NCBI RefSeq assembly: GCF_000381765.1
Contig: NZ_KB907078.1
Span: 1-64,000, forward strand
Direction of reading: 5' to 3'
DNA length: 64,000 nucleotides
Origin: [Zimmermannella] faecalis ATCC 13722
Lineage (GTDB): Bacteria > Actinomycetota > Actinomycetes > Actinomycetales > Microbacteriaceae
The notes below the pieces were generated by a model. That model worked only from the letters and a program-made list of their open reading frames with translations, had not been told where the DNA came from and did no database searches. Below, piece after piece: positions 8,292 to 17,627 of this stretch (position 1 is the stretch's first letter; each line of letters begins with the position of its first letter). A program made the position numbers and the translations under genes.

Positions 8292-8966
8292 CTAGATCAT
8301 CGAGAGGCGAATGGTCTCCCACATGCCCGCGAGCACAAGGCCGACCACTGCGAGGTACCAGATCACGACGATGACCCACGCCCAGCTGCCGAGCGCCTGG
8401 CCCGCGCGCATCCCGCCCCGGCCGAGGCGGCCCTGCGCGAGATTGCCGATCGTCGTGAGCGCGACCGACGGGATCGTCGCGGCCCAGATCGTCATGCACC
8501 AGATGCAGAGGGCACGCAGCTCAAACGCCGAGTACCACTGCAGGTAGGTGACGAGCACCGCGGCACCGATGAGGCCGACCTGGAGGCCGACGAAGTACCA
8601 GTTCGGCAGCTTGACCCGCGCAACTACGAGCACGCCCGACACGACCGCGACCGTGAAGCACACGAGGCCGAGGATGATGTTCGGGAAGCCGAGCACCGCG
8701 GCCGCCGACGACCCCATCGCCGGCTGGCAGGTGACGAACACGTTGAGGTCGCACAGCAGCGCCGCGTCGGGGTCGGTGAGGCTGTGCAGGTACTCGAGCG
8801 TGAGCATGAAGCTCGCGAGGAGCCCGACGGCGCCGCCGATCAGGAGCGTCCAGCCCGTGAAGATCGTGCGCGTTGCCGCCGGTGCCCACTCGCTTGGGGC
8901 ATCGTCGAAGTCAGTCTCGAGGCCGGGCTCGAGGTCGGGCGCTGAGTCGCCCACCGTCGTCGTCAC
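8292..8966 (-). CDS. Vitamin K epoxide reductase (VKOR) family protein
   Basis: This is a 224-residue membrane protein with about five hydrophobic segments. It has the two redox Cys pairs of bacterial VKOR: a loop pair in LLCDLNVFVTC (about residues 74-82) and the CxxC active site CIWC (about 157-160). VKOR reoxidises periplasmic DsbA-type proteins and passes electrons to quinone, doing the job of DsbB in actinobacteria. It starts two bases after the stop of the dsbA-like gene, so the pair forms an oxidative-folding operon. The N-terminal 40 residues are acidic and probably cytoplasmic. Confidence 0.92.
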   Translation of the reverse strand: MTTTVGDSAPDLEPGLETDFDDAPSEWAPAATRTIFTGWTLLIGGAVGLLASFMLTLEYLHSLTDPDAALLCDLNVFVTCQPAMGSSAAAVLGFPNIILGLVCFTVAVVSGVLVVARVKLPNWYFVGLQVGLIGAAVLVTYLQWYSAFELRALCIWCMTIWAATIPSVALTTIGNLAQGRLGRGGMRAGQALGSWAWVIVVIWYLAVVGLVLAGMWETIRLSMI

Positions 8967-8968
8967 GG

Positions 8969-9826
8969 CTACTCGCCCGAGGTGTCGGTCGCCGCCGGGG
9001 TTTCGGTGGCTGCCGGCGTCTCGGTCGCTGCCGGGTCTTCGGTCACCTCGGCGCCGATCGCCTCCTGCAGCTCGGCGAGCGACGCGGGCACGGTCTCGAG
9101 AATGGTGCCGTTCACCGAAACCGAGGGGGTACCGGGAATCCCGTCTTCGCGAGCAGACTGCGTGTTATCGCTGATCCAGGTGGCGTAGCCGCCGTCGCTG
9201 ATGTTCTGGAGCGTCTCTTCGTCGGTAAATCCGAGCGTCTGCACGTACGAGGCGTAGTCGCTGTACGACCAGCTGACTTGCGTCTCGGCAGGCACGTCGA
9301 AGATGCCGTTCATGACGGTGTAGAACAGCTCGGGCTGCACGTCGATAACGCCCGCGACGGCCGAACCGGCGTAGAGGCCGTAGTCCTGCACGAAGCGGAT
9401 CATGTGGTAGGTCACCTGCACGTCGCCGTCAGCGATGACCTGCTCGTACGACGTCTCCATTGCCGCGTGGTACTCCTGGCAGTGGGGGCACGAGAAGTCG
9501 AAGTAGTAGTCAAGCTTCGTGGGTGCGTCGTCGGAGCCGACGACGACGCCGCCATCCTCTTCGACGCGGATCGGCAGGCTGACCGCCTCGCCAGCGGAGT
9601 TCGTGAGCTCGACCTCGCCCTCGGCCGCGGGGGTCACCTGGTTGCCGAACCAGCGCGGGCCGAAGACCACGAGCACCACGATCGCGGCGATGACGACGAC
9701 CGCGCCGCCGACGATGCCGAACTGGGCGAGCATCCGGTTGCGACGCTTGCGCGCCTCTTCCTTCTTGCGAATCGCGTTGGCTTCTTCGCGGAGCTTTCGA
9801 ATTCGGTCGCGGTCTTTACTGGCCAT
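8969..9826 (-). CDS. DsbA-like thiol:disulfide oxidoreductase, membrane-anchored
   Basis: The 285-residue protein opens with a highly charged cytoplasmic coil (residues 1-30), then one membrane helix (about 34-60). An extracytoplasmic thioredoxin-fold DsbA domain follows, with active site FSCPHCQEYH (about 112-121) and the cis-proline loop GIPGTPSVSVNG near residue 230. It introduces disulfides into exported proteins and is probably recharged by the VKOR protein encoded next. The tail carries three near-repeats of ATETPA, a low-complexity extension absent from simple DsbA proteins. The ATG has a GGAA-type site upstream. Confidence 0.92.
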   Translation of the reverse strand: MASKDRDRIRKLREEANAIRKKEEARKRRNRMLAQFGIVGGAVVVIAAIVVLVVFGPRWFGNQVTPAAEGEVELTNSAGEAVSLPIRVEEDGGVVVGSDDAPTKLDYYFDFSCPHCQEYHAAMETSYEQVIADGDVQVTYHMIRFVQDYGLYAGSAVAGVIDVQPELFYTVMNGIFDVPAETQVSWSYSDYASYVQTLGFTDEETLQNISDGGYATWISDNTQSAREDGIPGTPSVSVNGTILETVPASLAELQEAIGAEVTEDPAATETPAATETPAATDTSGE

Positions 9827-9918
9827 GCCGGTGGTGTTCCATTTCGTTGGGGCGGGAAGGTCCGCCGCGATTCTAGGTTCTCTGAATCTGAGGTTGCCCG
9901 AGCAGGGCGCACCGAGAC

Positions 9919-11241
9919 TTAGTGAACGACGCGGGCCGTCTGCGCATTCCCAAACTGGCCGTACGGATCAAGATCGTGCGCAACGTGCGCGAAGTCGGAG
10001 TAGCGAGGCATGACGTCGGCGGCCTCGCCCGCGTTAAACGTGTTCCAGCCCGCCCAGCTCGGCAGACCGCCGAGGAAGATGAAGAGCTCCTCGGCCTGCG
10101 CGAGCGCCTCGCGGTTGCGGTCGCTTGCGGCGTCGGGCACCTCGATCGCGATCGTGACGACGTCCTGGCCGTACGCGGGCGACAGCCACACATCGTCGCG
10201 CGCGACCATGCCGAGGCGGGCCGAGGCGCGGGCGAACGCCGAATTGCCGTGCGCGAGTTCGTACAGCGCCTCGACCACGAGGCCGCCGCGATAGAGCGGG
10301 AACTGATACTCGAGGTAGGCGGCACCGGCGCCCGCGCCCGAGACGTCACGCCCCTCGGCAAGCACGCCGCCCTCGCTGCGCTCAGAGAACCGGCTCGAGC
10401 TACCCGCAACGAGGCGGCGGATGCCCGCACGGATGCGCGTGAACAGGCCCGGCTTGCGCTCGTCGGCCGCGGTGATCGACGTGAGCGAGGTGCGGCGGGC
10501 CGCGACCTGTGCGGGCGACGCATCCTCGAGCCAGCCGAGCGTGAGGCGCGCGCCATCGTGGCCCGGGCGCCAGGTTGCCGAGTAGTAGTCGACCTTCTCG
10601 CGCGCCTCGGGCAGCTCGCGCAGCAGGCTCGCGAGATCGCGACGAACGCGCTTCACGCGCAGCGCCTGGTACGGCCGCACGCGCACCGTCACCTCGGCGA
10701 TGATGCCGATCGCGCCGAGGTTGAGGCGCGCGGCGCCCCAGAGGTGCGGGAACTTGTGGGAGGTGACGCGCACGAGGTCGCCGTTCGCGGTGACGAGCGC
10801 AATGCCGGCGATCGAGCCCGAGAAGCTCGCGTCGGTGGGGGCACCGCTGTGGGCGCCGGTTGCGACCGCCGCGGCGAGCGTCAGCCGCGGATTGCTCGGC
10901 GCGCCGACCATCGAGTATCCATGTCCCTCGAGGTAGGTCGCCGCCTGGTCGATCGTCGTGCCCGAACGGAACGTCGCCGTGCGCGCCTCATCGTCGACCT
11001 CGACGATGCCCCTAAGGCCACCGAGGTGAATGCCGACGCCGCTCGTGTGCGCCGCGGGCTCTGCCTCGGCGGTGTCGAGCTCGACCGCGCGCACGTGGTG
11101 CCCGAGCGCAACCGCCGTGCGAACCGCTTCGCGCAACTGCGCCACCGTCGTGGGGCGCGTCTCGAGCGCGGGCTGCGCCGTCGCAACCTCGGTCGATGCG
11201 CTCGCTGCGGCGCGCTGTTCGAGGACCATTCCACCAGCCAC
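9919..11241 (-). CDS. FAD-linked oxidoreductase, D-arabinono-1,4-lactone oxidase-like
   Basis: This 440-residue protein has an N-terminal FAD-binding domain (about 25-200). TGAHSG (about 126-131) sits where the covalent-flavin histidine of aldonolactone oxidases lies, and NLGAIGIIAEVTVRV follows. The C-terminal domain matches the lactone-oxidase cap, ending in DPYGQFGNAQTARVV. Family members usually carry a HWGK motif near the flavin ring, but here the place reads LPSWAGWNTF, so the His and Lys are gone. The substrate may therefore differ from the sugar lactones of the characterised enzymes. The start is GTG with AAGG upstream. It stands alone on the minus strand, with a palindromic repeat in its upstream region. 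Confidence 0.8.
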   Translation of the reverse strand: MAGGMVLEQRAAASASTEVATAQPALETRPTTVAQLREAVRTAVALGHHVRAVELDTAEAEPAAHTSGVGIHLGGLRGIVEVDDEARTATFRSGTTIDQAATYLEGHGYSMVGAPSNPRLTLAAAVATGAHSGAPTDASFSGSIAGIALVTANGDLVRVTSHKFPHLWGAARLNLGAIGIIAEVTVRVRPYQALRVKRVRRDLASLLRELPEAREKVDYYSATWRPGHDGARLTLGWLEDASPAQVAARRTSLTSITAADERKPGLFTRIRAGIRRLVAGSSSRFSERSEGGVLAEGRDVSGAGAGAAYLEYQFPLYRGGLVVEALYELAHGNSAFARASARLGMVARDDVWLSPAYGQDVVTIAIEVPDAASDRNREALAQAEELFIFLGGLPSWAGWNTFNAGEAADVMPRYSDFAHVAHDLDPYGQFGNAQTARVVH

Positions 11242-11372
11242 GATCTGCCTTCTTTCAGCTCTCTGGAAAGTCTGCGTCTCTATTCTGCCCCAGTCGCGGA
11301 GTGTCGCCTCGCAGGCGGAGTGCGCGGCCGGCGCTGGCGCCGCGCGAGACCGTCGTGGCGAATGACGTCACA

Positions 11373-11450
11373 GCGAATGGGTTCATCCCACGGTGCAGGG
11401 GTGCATGGTGCGCCATACCGCTGGTCGCCGTGCGGTACACCCACTCGCGC
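11373..11450. repeat. Palindromic intergenic repeat, family A, copy 1
   Basis: This 78-bp element is similar to the two copies at 41931-42061. Its ends are roughly inverted (GAATGGGTTCAT against the complement of GTACACCCACTC). Its core is the hairpin ATGG-TGCG-CCAT (11405-11416), where the other copies have ATCG-TGYG-CGAT, so both sides of the stem changed together. It lies in the 295-base gap between the oxidase gene and tRNA-Lys; I see no other feature in that gap. Confidence 0.6.
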
Positions 11451-11536
11451 TGGTTGGTAGCTCGCGCGCATCCGCCGCGCGCGCAGACGCGGCGACTGAC
11501 AGCCACAACCAGGCCGTCAGGAGAAGGAAGAAGAAG

Positions 11537-11609
<73 letters not shown>

Positions 11610-11693
11610 GAATCGAGCGACGGAGTCTCTTGCGAGCCCGCGTCGTTCCGACTGGTAGACACTACCACCGCTCGATCTACCCGTGCAAGTCGC

Positions 11694-12482
11694 CTACGAA
11701 ACCCTCGAGAGGAAGGTCTTCGTGCGCTGGTGCTGCGGGTTCGTGATGACGTCGCGAGGGTTGCCCTCCTCGACGACGACACCGCCATCCATGAACACGA
11801 GATAGTCGCCGACGTCGCGTGCGAACGCCATCTCGTGCGTGACGACGACCATCGTCATGCCGCTCTCGGCGAGCTGCTTCATGACCTCGAGCACGTCGCC
11901 GACGAGCTCGGGGTCGAGCGCCGACGTCGGCTCGTCGAAGAGCATGAGCTTCGGCTGCATCGCGAGCGCCCGAGCGATCGCGACGCGCTGCTGCTGCCCA
12001 CCCGAGAGGTGCCCGGGGAACGACTTCGCCTTATGGGCGAGGCCGACCTGGTCGAGCAGCTCCATGGCGCGCTTCACCGCCACTGACTTCTTCTCGTGCT
12101 TCACGCGCATGGGCGCCTCGATGATGTTCTCGAGGGCGGTCATGTGCGGGAACAGGTTGAAGCGCTGGAACACCATGCCGATGTCGGCACGCTGCGCCGC
12201 GACCTCGCGGGGCGACATCTCGTAGAGCTTGTCGCCGCGCTGGCGATACCCGATGAGTTCGTCTTCGACCCAGAGGCGGCCGCCATCGATCGACTCGAGG
12301 TGGTTGATGCAGCGCAGCAGGGTCGACTTGCCCGAGCCGGATGGGCCGATCAGGCAGAGCACCTGGCCACGCTCGACCTCGAGCGAGATGTCCTTCAGCA
12401 CCGTGTTCGAGCCGAAGCTCTTCACGACGTGTTCCGCGCGCACCATCGGCACGGCGGCGGTCGTGGACTGCGTCGCGGTCAT
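11694..12482 (-). CDS. Polar amino-acid ABC transporter, ATP-binding protein
   Basis: The 262-residue ATPase has Walker [10 protein letters not shown] (about 41-49), the signature LSGGQQQR (about 158-165), Walker B LMLFDEP and switch His in VVVTHEM. It is closest by eye to the GlnQ/HisP class that drives polar amino-acid uptake. It overlaps the upstream permease gene by four bases (ATGA), and the binding protein gene precedes that, giving a complete importer operon. The protein is cytoplasmic and would dimerise on the permease pair. Confidence 0.93.
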   Translation of the reverse strand: MTATQSTTAAVPMVRAEHVVKSFGSNTVLKDISLEVERGQVLCLIGPSGSGKSTLLRCINHLESIDGGRLWVEDELIGYRQRGDKLYEMSPREVAAQRADIGMVFQRFNLFPHMTALENIIEAPMRVKHEKKSVAVKRAMELLDQVGLAHKAKSFPGHLSGGQQQRVAIARALAMQPKLMLFDEPTSALDPELVGDVLEVMKQLAESGMTMVVVTHEMAFARDVGDYLVFMDGGVVVEEGNPRDVITNPQHQRTKTFLSRVS

Positions 12483-13447
12483 GCGCCGTCTCCCGTCGTT
12501 CGAGTCGAGGTCGCCGGGTCGGTCGACGCGCCCTCGGCGGTCGGCACGGCCCCGGTGACGGTGTTGAACACGCCCGTGTCGGTCACCGCGGTCTCCTTCT
12601 GCGGCGCGACGCCGCGACCGTAGTACGCCTCGAGGTAGTGCTGGCCGACCATGAGCACGCTCGTCACCACGAGGTACCAGATGCTCGCGACGATGAGCAG
12701 CGGCACGGGCTCGTAGAGCGCCGCCGAGATCTCCCGCGAGCGCGCGTAGAGGTCGAGCGTGAACCCGAGCGCCGTGACGAGCGATGTCGTCTTCAGCATC
12801 GAGATGAGCTCGTTGCCGGTCGGCGGAATGATGACGCGCATCGACTGCGGAATGATGATGCGCAGCATCGTGTCGCGCCAGCTCATGCCGAGCGCCTTCG
12901 ACGCCTCCTCTTGGCCGCGGTCGACCGAGAGGATGCCGCTTCGCACGATCTCAGCCATGTACGCCGCCTCGTTGAACGCGAGGCCGAGCACAGCGAGCCA
13001 GAACAGATCGATTGACTCGAACGGCGCGATCGTGAAGAACGTCGTGTCGGTGAACGGCACGCCCACCTCGACCTGGCGGTAGATGGTCGCGAGCAGCCCC
13101 CAGAACACGAGCTGCACGTAGACCGGGGTACCGCGAAAGAGCCAGAGGTACAGCCACGACAGCGTGCGCAGCACGGGGTTGTCGCTGAGCCGCATCACCG
13201 CGAACAGCAGGCCCATCACGACCGCGAGCAGCATCGACAGGATGGTCAGGGCCAGCGTGACCCCGGCCGCCTGGAAGATGCGGGTGTCGAAGAGGTAGGC
13301 CCCGACGAGGTGCCAGCGGAAGGTCTCGCGCGTCGCCGCATCGTACACGAACACGGCGAGCGCGAGCACCAACACAATCGCGATGATGGTGCGCCACGGG
13401 TGGCGCAGCTTGACCGCGACGATCGGGTCGGTGCCGTTAGCTGACAC
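12479..13447 (-). CDS. Polar amino-acid ABC transporter, permease
   Basis: This 322-residue permease has a single hydrophobic segment near residues 18-36. A HisM/GlnP-type core follows, with several helices and the EAA loop [21 protein letters not shown] (about 198-218, quoted in part as [10 protein letters not shown]). It is longer than classic 220-residue members because of an N-terminal extension and an acidic Thr-rich tail. Only one permease gene is present, so it probably works as a homodimer. It overlaps the binding-protein gene by 11 bases and the ATPase gene by 4. Confidence 0.92.
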   Translation of the reverse strand: MSANGTDPIVAVKLRHPWRTIIAIVLVLALAVFVYDAATRETFRWHLVGAYLFDTRIFQAAGVTLALTILSMLLAVVMGLLFAVMRLSDNPVLRTLSWLYLWLFRGTPVYVQLVFWGLLATIYRQVEVGVPFTDTTFFTIAPFESIDLFWLAVLGLAFNEAAYMAEIVRSGILSVDRGQEEASKALGMSWRDTMLRIIIPQSMRVIIPPTGNELISMLKTTSLVTALGFTLDLYARSREISAALYEPVPLLIVASIWYLVVTSVLMVGQHYLEAYYGRGVAPQKETAVTDTGVFNTVTGAVPTAEGASTDPATSTRTTGDGA

Positions 13448-14360
13448 CGTTGATCACAGCTTCGTCGACGGCGCCGGCCTCAACGCCCCACTCCTCGAGG
13501 ATCTGCGCGTAGGTGCCCTCGTCGATGAGCTCCTGCACCGCGACCTGCACGGCGTCGGTGAGTTCCGTGTCCTTCGCGAAGACGAAGCCGTACGGCGCGG
13601 CTTCGAAGATGTCGCCCTCGAGCACGATCTTGTCTTCGGCCTGGAGCACGCTGTTCTGCGCGATCGGCGAGTCGGCGAGCATGTAGTCGGTGTTGCCAAG
13701 CACGACGTCGTTCGTCGCCTCGTCCTGGCCATCCTTCTTGATGAGCTCGATCGGCGCTTCGCCGTTCGCCTCGCACTCTTCGCTCGCGGCCATGAGGTAG
13801 TCGTCGGAGGTCGTCGTCGCCTGCGCGCCGATCTTCAGGCCGCACAACGAGTCGCCGAGCGGCTCGACGTCGACGCCGCGCACGTACTGCAGGCCGGCCT
13901 CGTAGAAGTCGACGAAGTCGACCGATTCCTGGCGCTCGACCGTGTCAGAGAAGCTCGACGAGCCCATGTCGAGGGTGCCGCCCGTGACCTTCGGGATGAT
14001 CTGGTCGAAGCCTTCCTTCGACCACTCGACCTCGAGGCCGAGCTTGTCGCCGATCGCCTCGACGAGGTCGACCTCCCACCCGATCGGTTCGCCGTCGGGG
14101 CCCGCGTACTGGTTCGGCGCGTAGGTCGCGTCGGTGCCGACGCGCAGGGTGCCCGAGCTCGAGATCTCCTCGGGCACGAGCGCCGAGGCCGCCTCCGACA
14201 CCGACACGTCGAGTTCGGCGCCGCCGCTCGAACCGGGCGCGCCTCCCCCACCGCCCTCGGTGTTCTGCACACACCCCGTGAGCACGAGCGCTGCCGCCGC
14301 GAAGGCGCCAATCGCGCCGACAAAGCGGCGACCGTTTCGAGAAACCGACGACTTGAGCAT
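13437..14360 (-). CDS. Polar amino-acid ABC transporter, substrate-binding lipoprotein
   Basis: This 307-residue protein starts at ATG 14360, chosen because AAAGG lies about eight bases upstream and the reading then opens with a signal peptide. The lipobox is LVLTGC (Cys about 29). The mature part fits SBP_bac_3, with GTLRVGTDATYAPNQY, EVDLVEAIGDKLGL and QESVDFVDFYEA segments. It captures an amino acid outside the membrane for the permease encoded next. The ligand cannot be read from sequence; the Asp/Glu-rich pocket suggests a polar or basic amino acid only loosely. Confidence 0.92.
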   Translation of the reverse strand: MLKSSVSRNGRRFVGAIGAFAAAALVLTGCVQNTEGGGGGAPGSSGGAELDVSVSEAASALVPEEISSSGTLRVGTDATYAPNQYAGPDGEPIGWEVDLVEAIGDKLGLEVEWSKEGFDQIIPKVTGGTLDMGSSSFSDTVERQESVDFVDFYEAGLQYVRGVDVEPLGDSLCGLKIGAQATTTSDDYLMAASEECEANGEAPIELIKKDGQDEATNDVVLGNTDYMLADSPIAQNSVLQAEDKIVLEGDIFEAAPYGFVFAKDTELTDAVQVAVQELIDEGTYAQILEEWGVEAGAVDEAVINGVS

Positions 14361-14651
14361 TTCAACTGCCTTTCGATTTGCCGGCCCGACATTTCGGGTT
14401 CGGCAGAGTGCCCGTACGCCTCGGCTCGTATGCATCTTTGCGGCTGCGGATCGCAAGCAACGCTGGTCGCGTCGCAGCTGAGTCAGGCGTGGGGTACTCG
14501 ATTTTCAACTGTGCGGCGAGCATAGCGCGACCCGGCGACGCGTCGTACACACTGACGTCCCCGTGACCAAAGTGTGCTCAAATTGCCGGATGCGGCCCGC
14601 TTCGCCCGACAGGCGTCCGGCCCCGCGCACACCGACCCACAGGAGGACAAC

Positions 14652-15128
14652 GTGACCGACCCCATCCGGCTCGAAGCAGGCGACCAGTTTCCCGACTTCT
14701 CGCTGCTCGATCAGGCAGGCAACTCCGTCTCTCCCGCCGATTTTCGCGGCGAGAAGCTCGTGATCTTCACGTTCCCGCAGGCGTTCACGCCGGGCTGCAC
14801 GACCGAGGCGTGTGACTTCCGTGACAGCGAGGCACGGCTCACCTCGGCGGGCTACCGCGTGCTCTCGATTTCGGCCGATTCGGTAGACAAATTGGCAGAT
14901 TTCAAGACGAAGTACGAGCTGCCCTACACGCTGCTGAGCGACCCGGGCCACGAGGTGCAGCGCCAGCTCGCCGCGTACGGCGAGAAAAACAACTACGGCA
15001 AGGTCGTGCAGGGCGCGATTCGCTCGACGTTCCTCGTCGACGAGTCGGGCAAGGTCATCGACGCGCTCTACAACGTCAAGGCCACGGGCCACGTCGACCG
15101 CGTGCTGAAGAAGCTCGCCGACAGCTAG
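14652..15128 (+). CDS. bcp: Thioredoxin-dependent peroxiredoxin (Bcp type)
   Basis: The 158-residue protein starts at GTG 14652, with an excellent AGGAGG (14641-14646). It has the AhpC/TSA fold with FTPGCTTEACDFRD. Cys49 is the peroxidatic residue and Cys54, five residues later, is the resolving residue as in Bcp/PrxQ. It reduces hydrogen peroxide and organic hydroperoxides with electrons from thioredoxin. The length equals the family norm. It is a single gene followed by a terminator shared with the convergent membrane gene. The 290-base stretch before it (14361-14651) holds only divergent upstream DNA. Confidence 0.94.
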   Translation: MTDPIRLEAGDQFPDFSLLDQAGNSVSPADFRGEKLVIFTFPQAFTPGCTTEACDFRDSEARLTSAGYRVLSISADSVDKLADFKTKYELPYTLLSDPGHEVQRQLAAYGEKNNYGKVVQGAIRSTFLVDESGKVIDALYNVKATGHVDRVLKKLADS

Positions 15129-15155
15129 ACGCTTCCCGCACGGCGGGGCGGATAC

Positions 15156-15193
15156 GCGGGGCTGGCCGGCGCGAACGCGCGGGTCGGCCCCGC
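15156..15193. terminator. Terminator between convergent genes
   Basis: GCGGGGCTGGCC (15156-15167) pairs with GGTCGGCCCCGC (15182-15193), with two non-standard positions, between the bcp stop and the stop of the minus-strand membrane gene. Confidence 0.6.
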
Positions 15194-15198
15194 TTCCG

Positions 15199-15618
15199 TT
15201 AGTCGGCGCGGCGCAGCCGGGCGCTGACCGCGGGGCTGAACACGAGCAGCAGGCCGATGAGTGAGGCGAACGCGAGCGCCCAGCCGAGCGCATCCGCCAT
15301 GTCGCCCTGGATGATCGTGACGGCCGCCGCGACCTGCAGGAGCTGCCACACCGCGGTGAGGCCGCGCACCCATGGCTGCTCACGGAAGATTCCGGTCGCG
15401 AGGGCCGCGAGCGCGGCGGCCGCGATGAGCGCGAGCACGGTGAGCGCGATCGACGAGGCGAGCGACAGCGACGGCTGCGTGAGCACCTCAACCACGAGGA
15501 ACAGGGTGACCGCGGCCATCATGAGTGCCTCTGCGGCGACGAGCGTTCCGAGCGCGAGGAGCGGCCATTTCGGAGGCTCTGAGGTGGTCTCGACGGCGCG
15601 TTCGCTCTCTGCGTTCAC
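15199..15618 (-). CDS. Four-helix membrane protein of unknown function
   Basis: This is a 139-residue protein. Residues 1-18 are soluble, and four hydrophobic helices follow at about 20-42, 52-76, 84-104 and 110-130. The start is GTG with AAGGGA eight bases upstream. No family is recognised with certainty; similar small hydrophobic proteins are common beside bcp or whiB genes in Microbacteriaceae. No catalytic residues are visible. Confidence 0.7.
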   Translation of the reverse strand: MNAESERAVETTSEPPKWPLLALGTLVAAEALMMAAVTLFLVVEVLTQPSLSLASSIALTVLALIAAAALAALATGIFREQPWVRGLTAVWQLLQVAAAVTIIQGDMADALGWALAFASLIGLLLVFSPAVSARLRRAD

Positions 15619-15784
15619 TCGAATAATCCCTTGATCAGCCTGCCAGTGCGTGGCAAGATACTACAGATCGGGACCTCGGCTATCGGTACGCGTCACCGCG
15701 CGCCACAGTGCCAAGGTCATCATGACTCTGTTCTGAGAGTACGGCCTCCGCGTGCCAAAACGCGTAGACAAGGAGCCCCTGTAA

Positions 15785-16033
15785 ATGGATTGGCGTGATC
15801 GCGCCGCATGCTTGCATGCAGACCCAGAACTGTTCTTCCCGGTTGGCAACACGGGCCCGGCAATCGAGCAGATCGACGCCGCAAAGGCCATCTGCGGCCG
15901 CTGCCCCGTAACCGAGCAGTGCCTGCAGTACGCCCTTGACACGAACCAGGATTCTGGTGTCTGGGGCGGGCTGTCTGAGGACGAGCGTCGTGCGCTGAAG
16001 CGCCGCGCAGCCCGCGCCCGCCGCGCAAGCTAG
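15785..16033 (+). CDS. WhiB-family iron-sulfur transcription factor
   Basis: This 82-residue protein has the four conserved cysteines C9, C37, C40 and C46 that hold a [4Fe-4S] cluster. The GVWGG turn is at about 58-62, and the C-terminal tail is strongly basic (KRRAARARR). WhiB proteins bind the primary sigma factor and respond to oxygen, nitric oxide or redox state. Size and spacing resemble the WhiB1/WhiB2 group, but I would not assign a number. A hairpin terminator follows and the next gene converges. Confidence 0.95.
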   Translation: MDWRDRAACLHADPELFFPVGNTGPAIEQIDAAKAICGRCPVTEQCLQYALDTNQDSGVWGGLSEDERRALKRRAARARRAS

Positions 16034-16050
16034 GCAACCAACCACCCCGC

Positions 16051-16088
16051 AATGATGCCTCGGGAGCTTCGGCTCCCGGGGCATCATT
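16051..16088. terminator. Bidirectional terminator with TTCG loop
   Basis: A 17-bp stem (16051-16067 with 16072-16088; core GATGCCTCGGGAGC) with one G-T position and a TTCG tetraloop lies between whiB and the convergent kinase gene. Confidence 0.88.
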
Positions 16089-16106
16089 CGTTGCGACGAC
16101 GGCGCG

Positions 16107-17618
16107 CTAGCTCGTGACGACGCCCCAGCGCTTCGGAATGCTGATCTCGACGAGCGTGCCGCTGCCGGGGTTCGACTTCCACTCGATCGTGCCGCCGAGC
16201 TCACCCTCGACGAGCGTGCGCACGATCTGCGTGCCGAGGCCGGAGCCCTCGTGGCCCCCGACCATGCCCTGGCCGTTGTCGCGCACGAGGATCTCGAGGT
16301 TGTCGTCGTCGCGCTCGACCGTCACCGACACGACGCCGCCCTCGGCGCCGTCGGGGAACCCGTGCTCGACCGCGTTCGTGACGAGTTCGGTGAGCGCGAG
16401 CGCGAGCGGGGTCGCGAACTCGCTCGGCACGGCGCCGAACGACCCCTCGAGCGACGGGCGCACCTCGGCGCTCGCGCCGCCGGCGACCTCGGTCGCGAGC
16501 CGCATCACCCGCGCGAACACCTCGTCGAAGTCGACCGACTGCGAGAACCCGCCCGAGAGGGTGTCGTGCACGACCGCGATCGACGACACGCGCCGCATCG
16601 CCTGCAGCAGCGACTCGCGCGCCTCATCGTTGTGCGCGCGCCGGGCCTGGATGCGCAGCAGCGCCGCGACGGTCTGCAGGTTGTTCTTCACCCGGTGGTG
16701 AATCTCGCGGATCGTCGCATCCTTGGTGATGAGCTCCTGCATCTGGTTGCGCACGTCGGTCGTGTCGCGGCAGAGCACGATCGCGCCGAGGCGCTCGCCC
16801 GCGCGGCGCAGCGGTATGGCGCGGAGCGTGACCGTGACGCCGCGCGCATCCACGTCGCTCATCCACGGCGCGCGGCCGGTGACGACGAGCGGGAGCGCCT
16901 CGTCGACGGTGACGTTGCGCTTGTCATCAACGAGGGTCGACGCGACCTCCGAGAACACCTCGCCCTCGAGCTCGCCGCCGAAGCCGAGCTTGTTCAGCGC
17001 CGAAAGGGCGTTCGCGCTCGCGAAGGTGACGACGCCCTCGGTGTTGAGCCGCACGAGGCCGTCGGAGGCTCGGGGCGCGCCCCGGCGCGAGAATTCTGGC
17101 GCGTCGAGGTCGGGGAACTCCCCCGCGGCGATCATGTCGAAGAGGTCTTCTGAGCACTCCCGGAACGTCACCTCTTGCCGCGTCGGCTGCCGCGTGCCCG
17201 CGAGGTTCGTGTGCCGTGTGATGATCGCGATCGGCTTGGCCGAGCGCTGCGCGCGGCCGTCGACGTTGCGGGTCGAGAACACGGGGCTCGTCGTGAGCTG
17301 CGCGGGAATCTCGTCGAACCAGTCGGGGGCCGATGAGCGGATCGTCACGCCGCGCTCGTAGACGGCCTCGACCTCCATTTCCCACTGCTCACGCACCGGC
17401 TGGCCGATGAGGTCACGGTAGAAGAGCGTCGGGGCGGAGGCCGGCCGGGCTTGGCTCACGGCGACGTAGCGGCCGTCGCCGTCGCGCACCCAGAGCACGA
17501 GATCGGCGAGGGCGAGGTCGGCGAGCAGCTGCCAATCGGCGAGCAGCAGCATGAGCCAGTCGCGATCGACCGAGTCAAGGTCGCTGTGGCGCTGGATGAG
17601 ATTCGTGAGGCTCGACAC
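16107..17618 (-). CDS. Sensor histidine kinase, PdtaS type
   Basis: This is a 503-residue soluble kinase with no membrane helix. It has an N-terminal GAF-like domain (about 1-150), a PAS-like domain (about 175-290) and a HisKA_2 phosphoacceptor motif REIHHRVKNNLQ (His about 305). The HATPase domain follows, with ELVTNAVEHG, RDNGQGM and GSGLGTQIV. This matches PdtaS, which phosphorylates an ANTAR-type RNA-binding response regulator acting by antitermination. No such partner gene is visible nearby, which is usual because pdtaR is often unlinked. Its start is 9 bases from the ATPase gene end, so the two may be co-transcribed. Confidence 0.9.
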   Translation of the reverse strand: MSSLTNLIQRHSDLDSVDRDWLMLLLADWQLLADLALADLVLWVRDGDGRYVAVSQARPASAPTLFYRDLIGQPVREQWEMEVEAVYERGVTIRSSAPDWFDEIPAQLTTSPVFSTRNVDGRAQRSAKPIAIITRHTNLAGTRQPTRQEVTFRECSEDLFDMIAAGEFPDLDAPEFSRRGAPRASDGLVRLNTEGVVTFASANALSALNKLGFGGELEGEVFSEVASTLVDDKRNVTVDEALPLVVTGRAPWMSDVDARGVTVTLRAIPLRRAGERLGAIVLCRDTTDVRNQMQELITKDATIREIHHRVKNNLQTVAALLRIQARRAHNDEARESLLQAMRRVSSIAVVHDTLSGGFSQSVDFDEVFARVMRLATEVAGGASAEVRPSLEGSFGAVPSEFATPLALALTELVTNAVEHGFPDGAEGGVVSVTVERDDDNLEILVRDNGQGMVGGHEGSGLGTQIVRTLVEGELGGTIEWKSNPGSGTLVEISIPKRWGVVTS

Positions 17619-17627
17619 GCCTCAACA

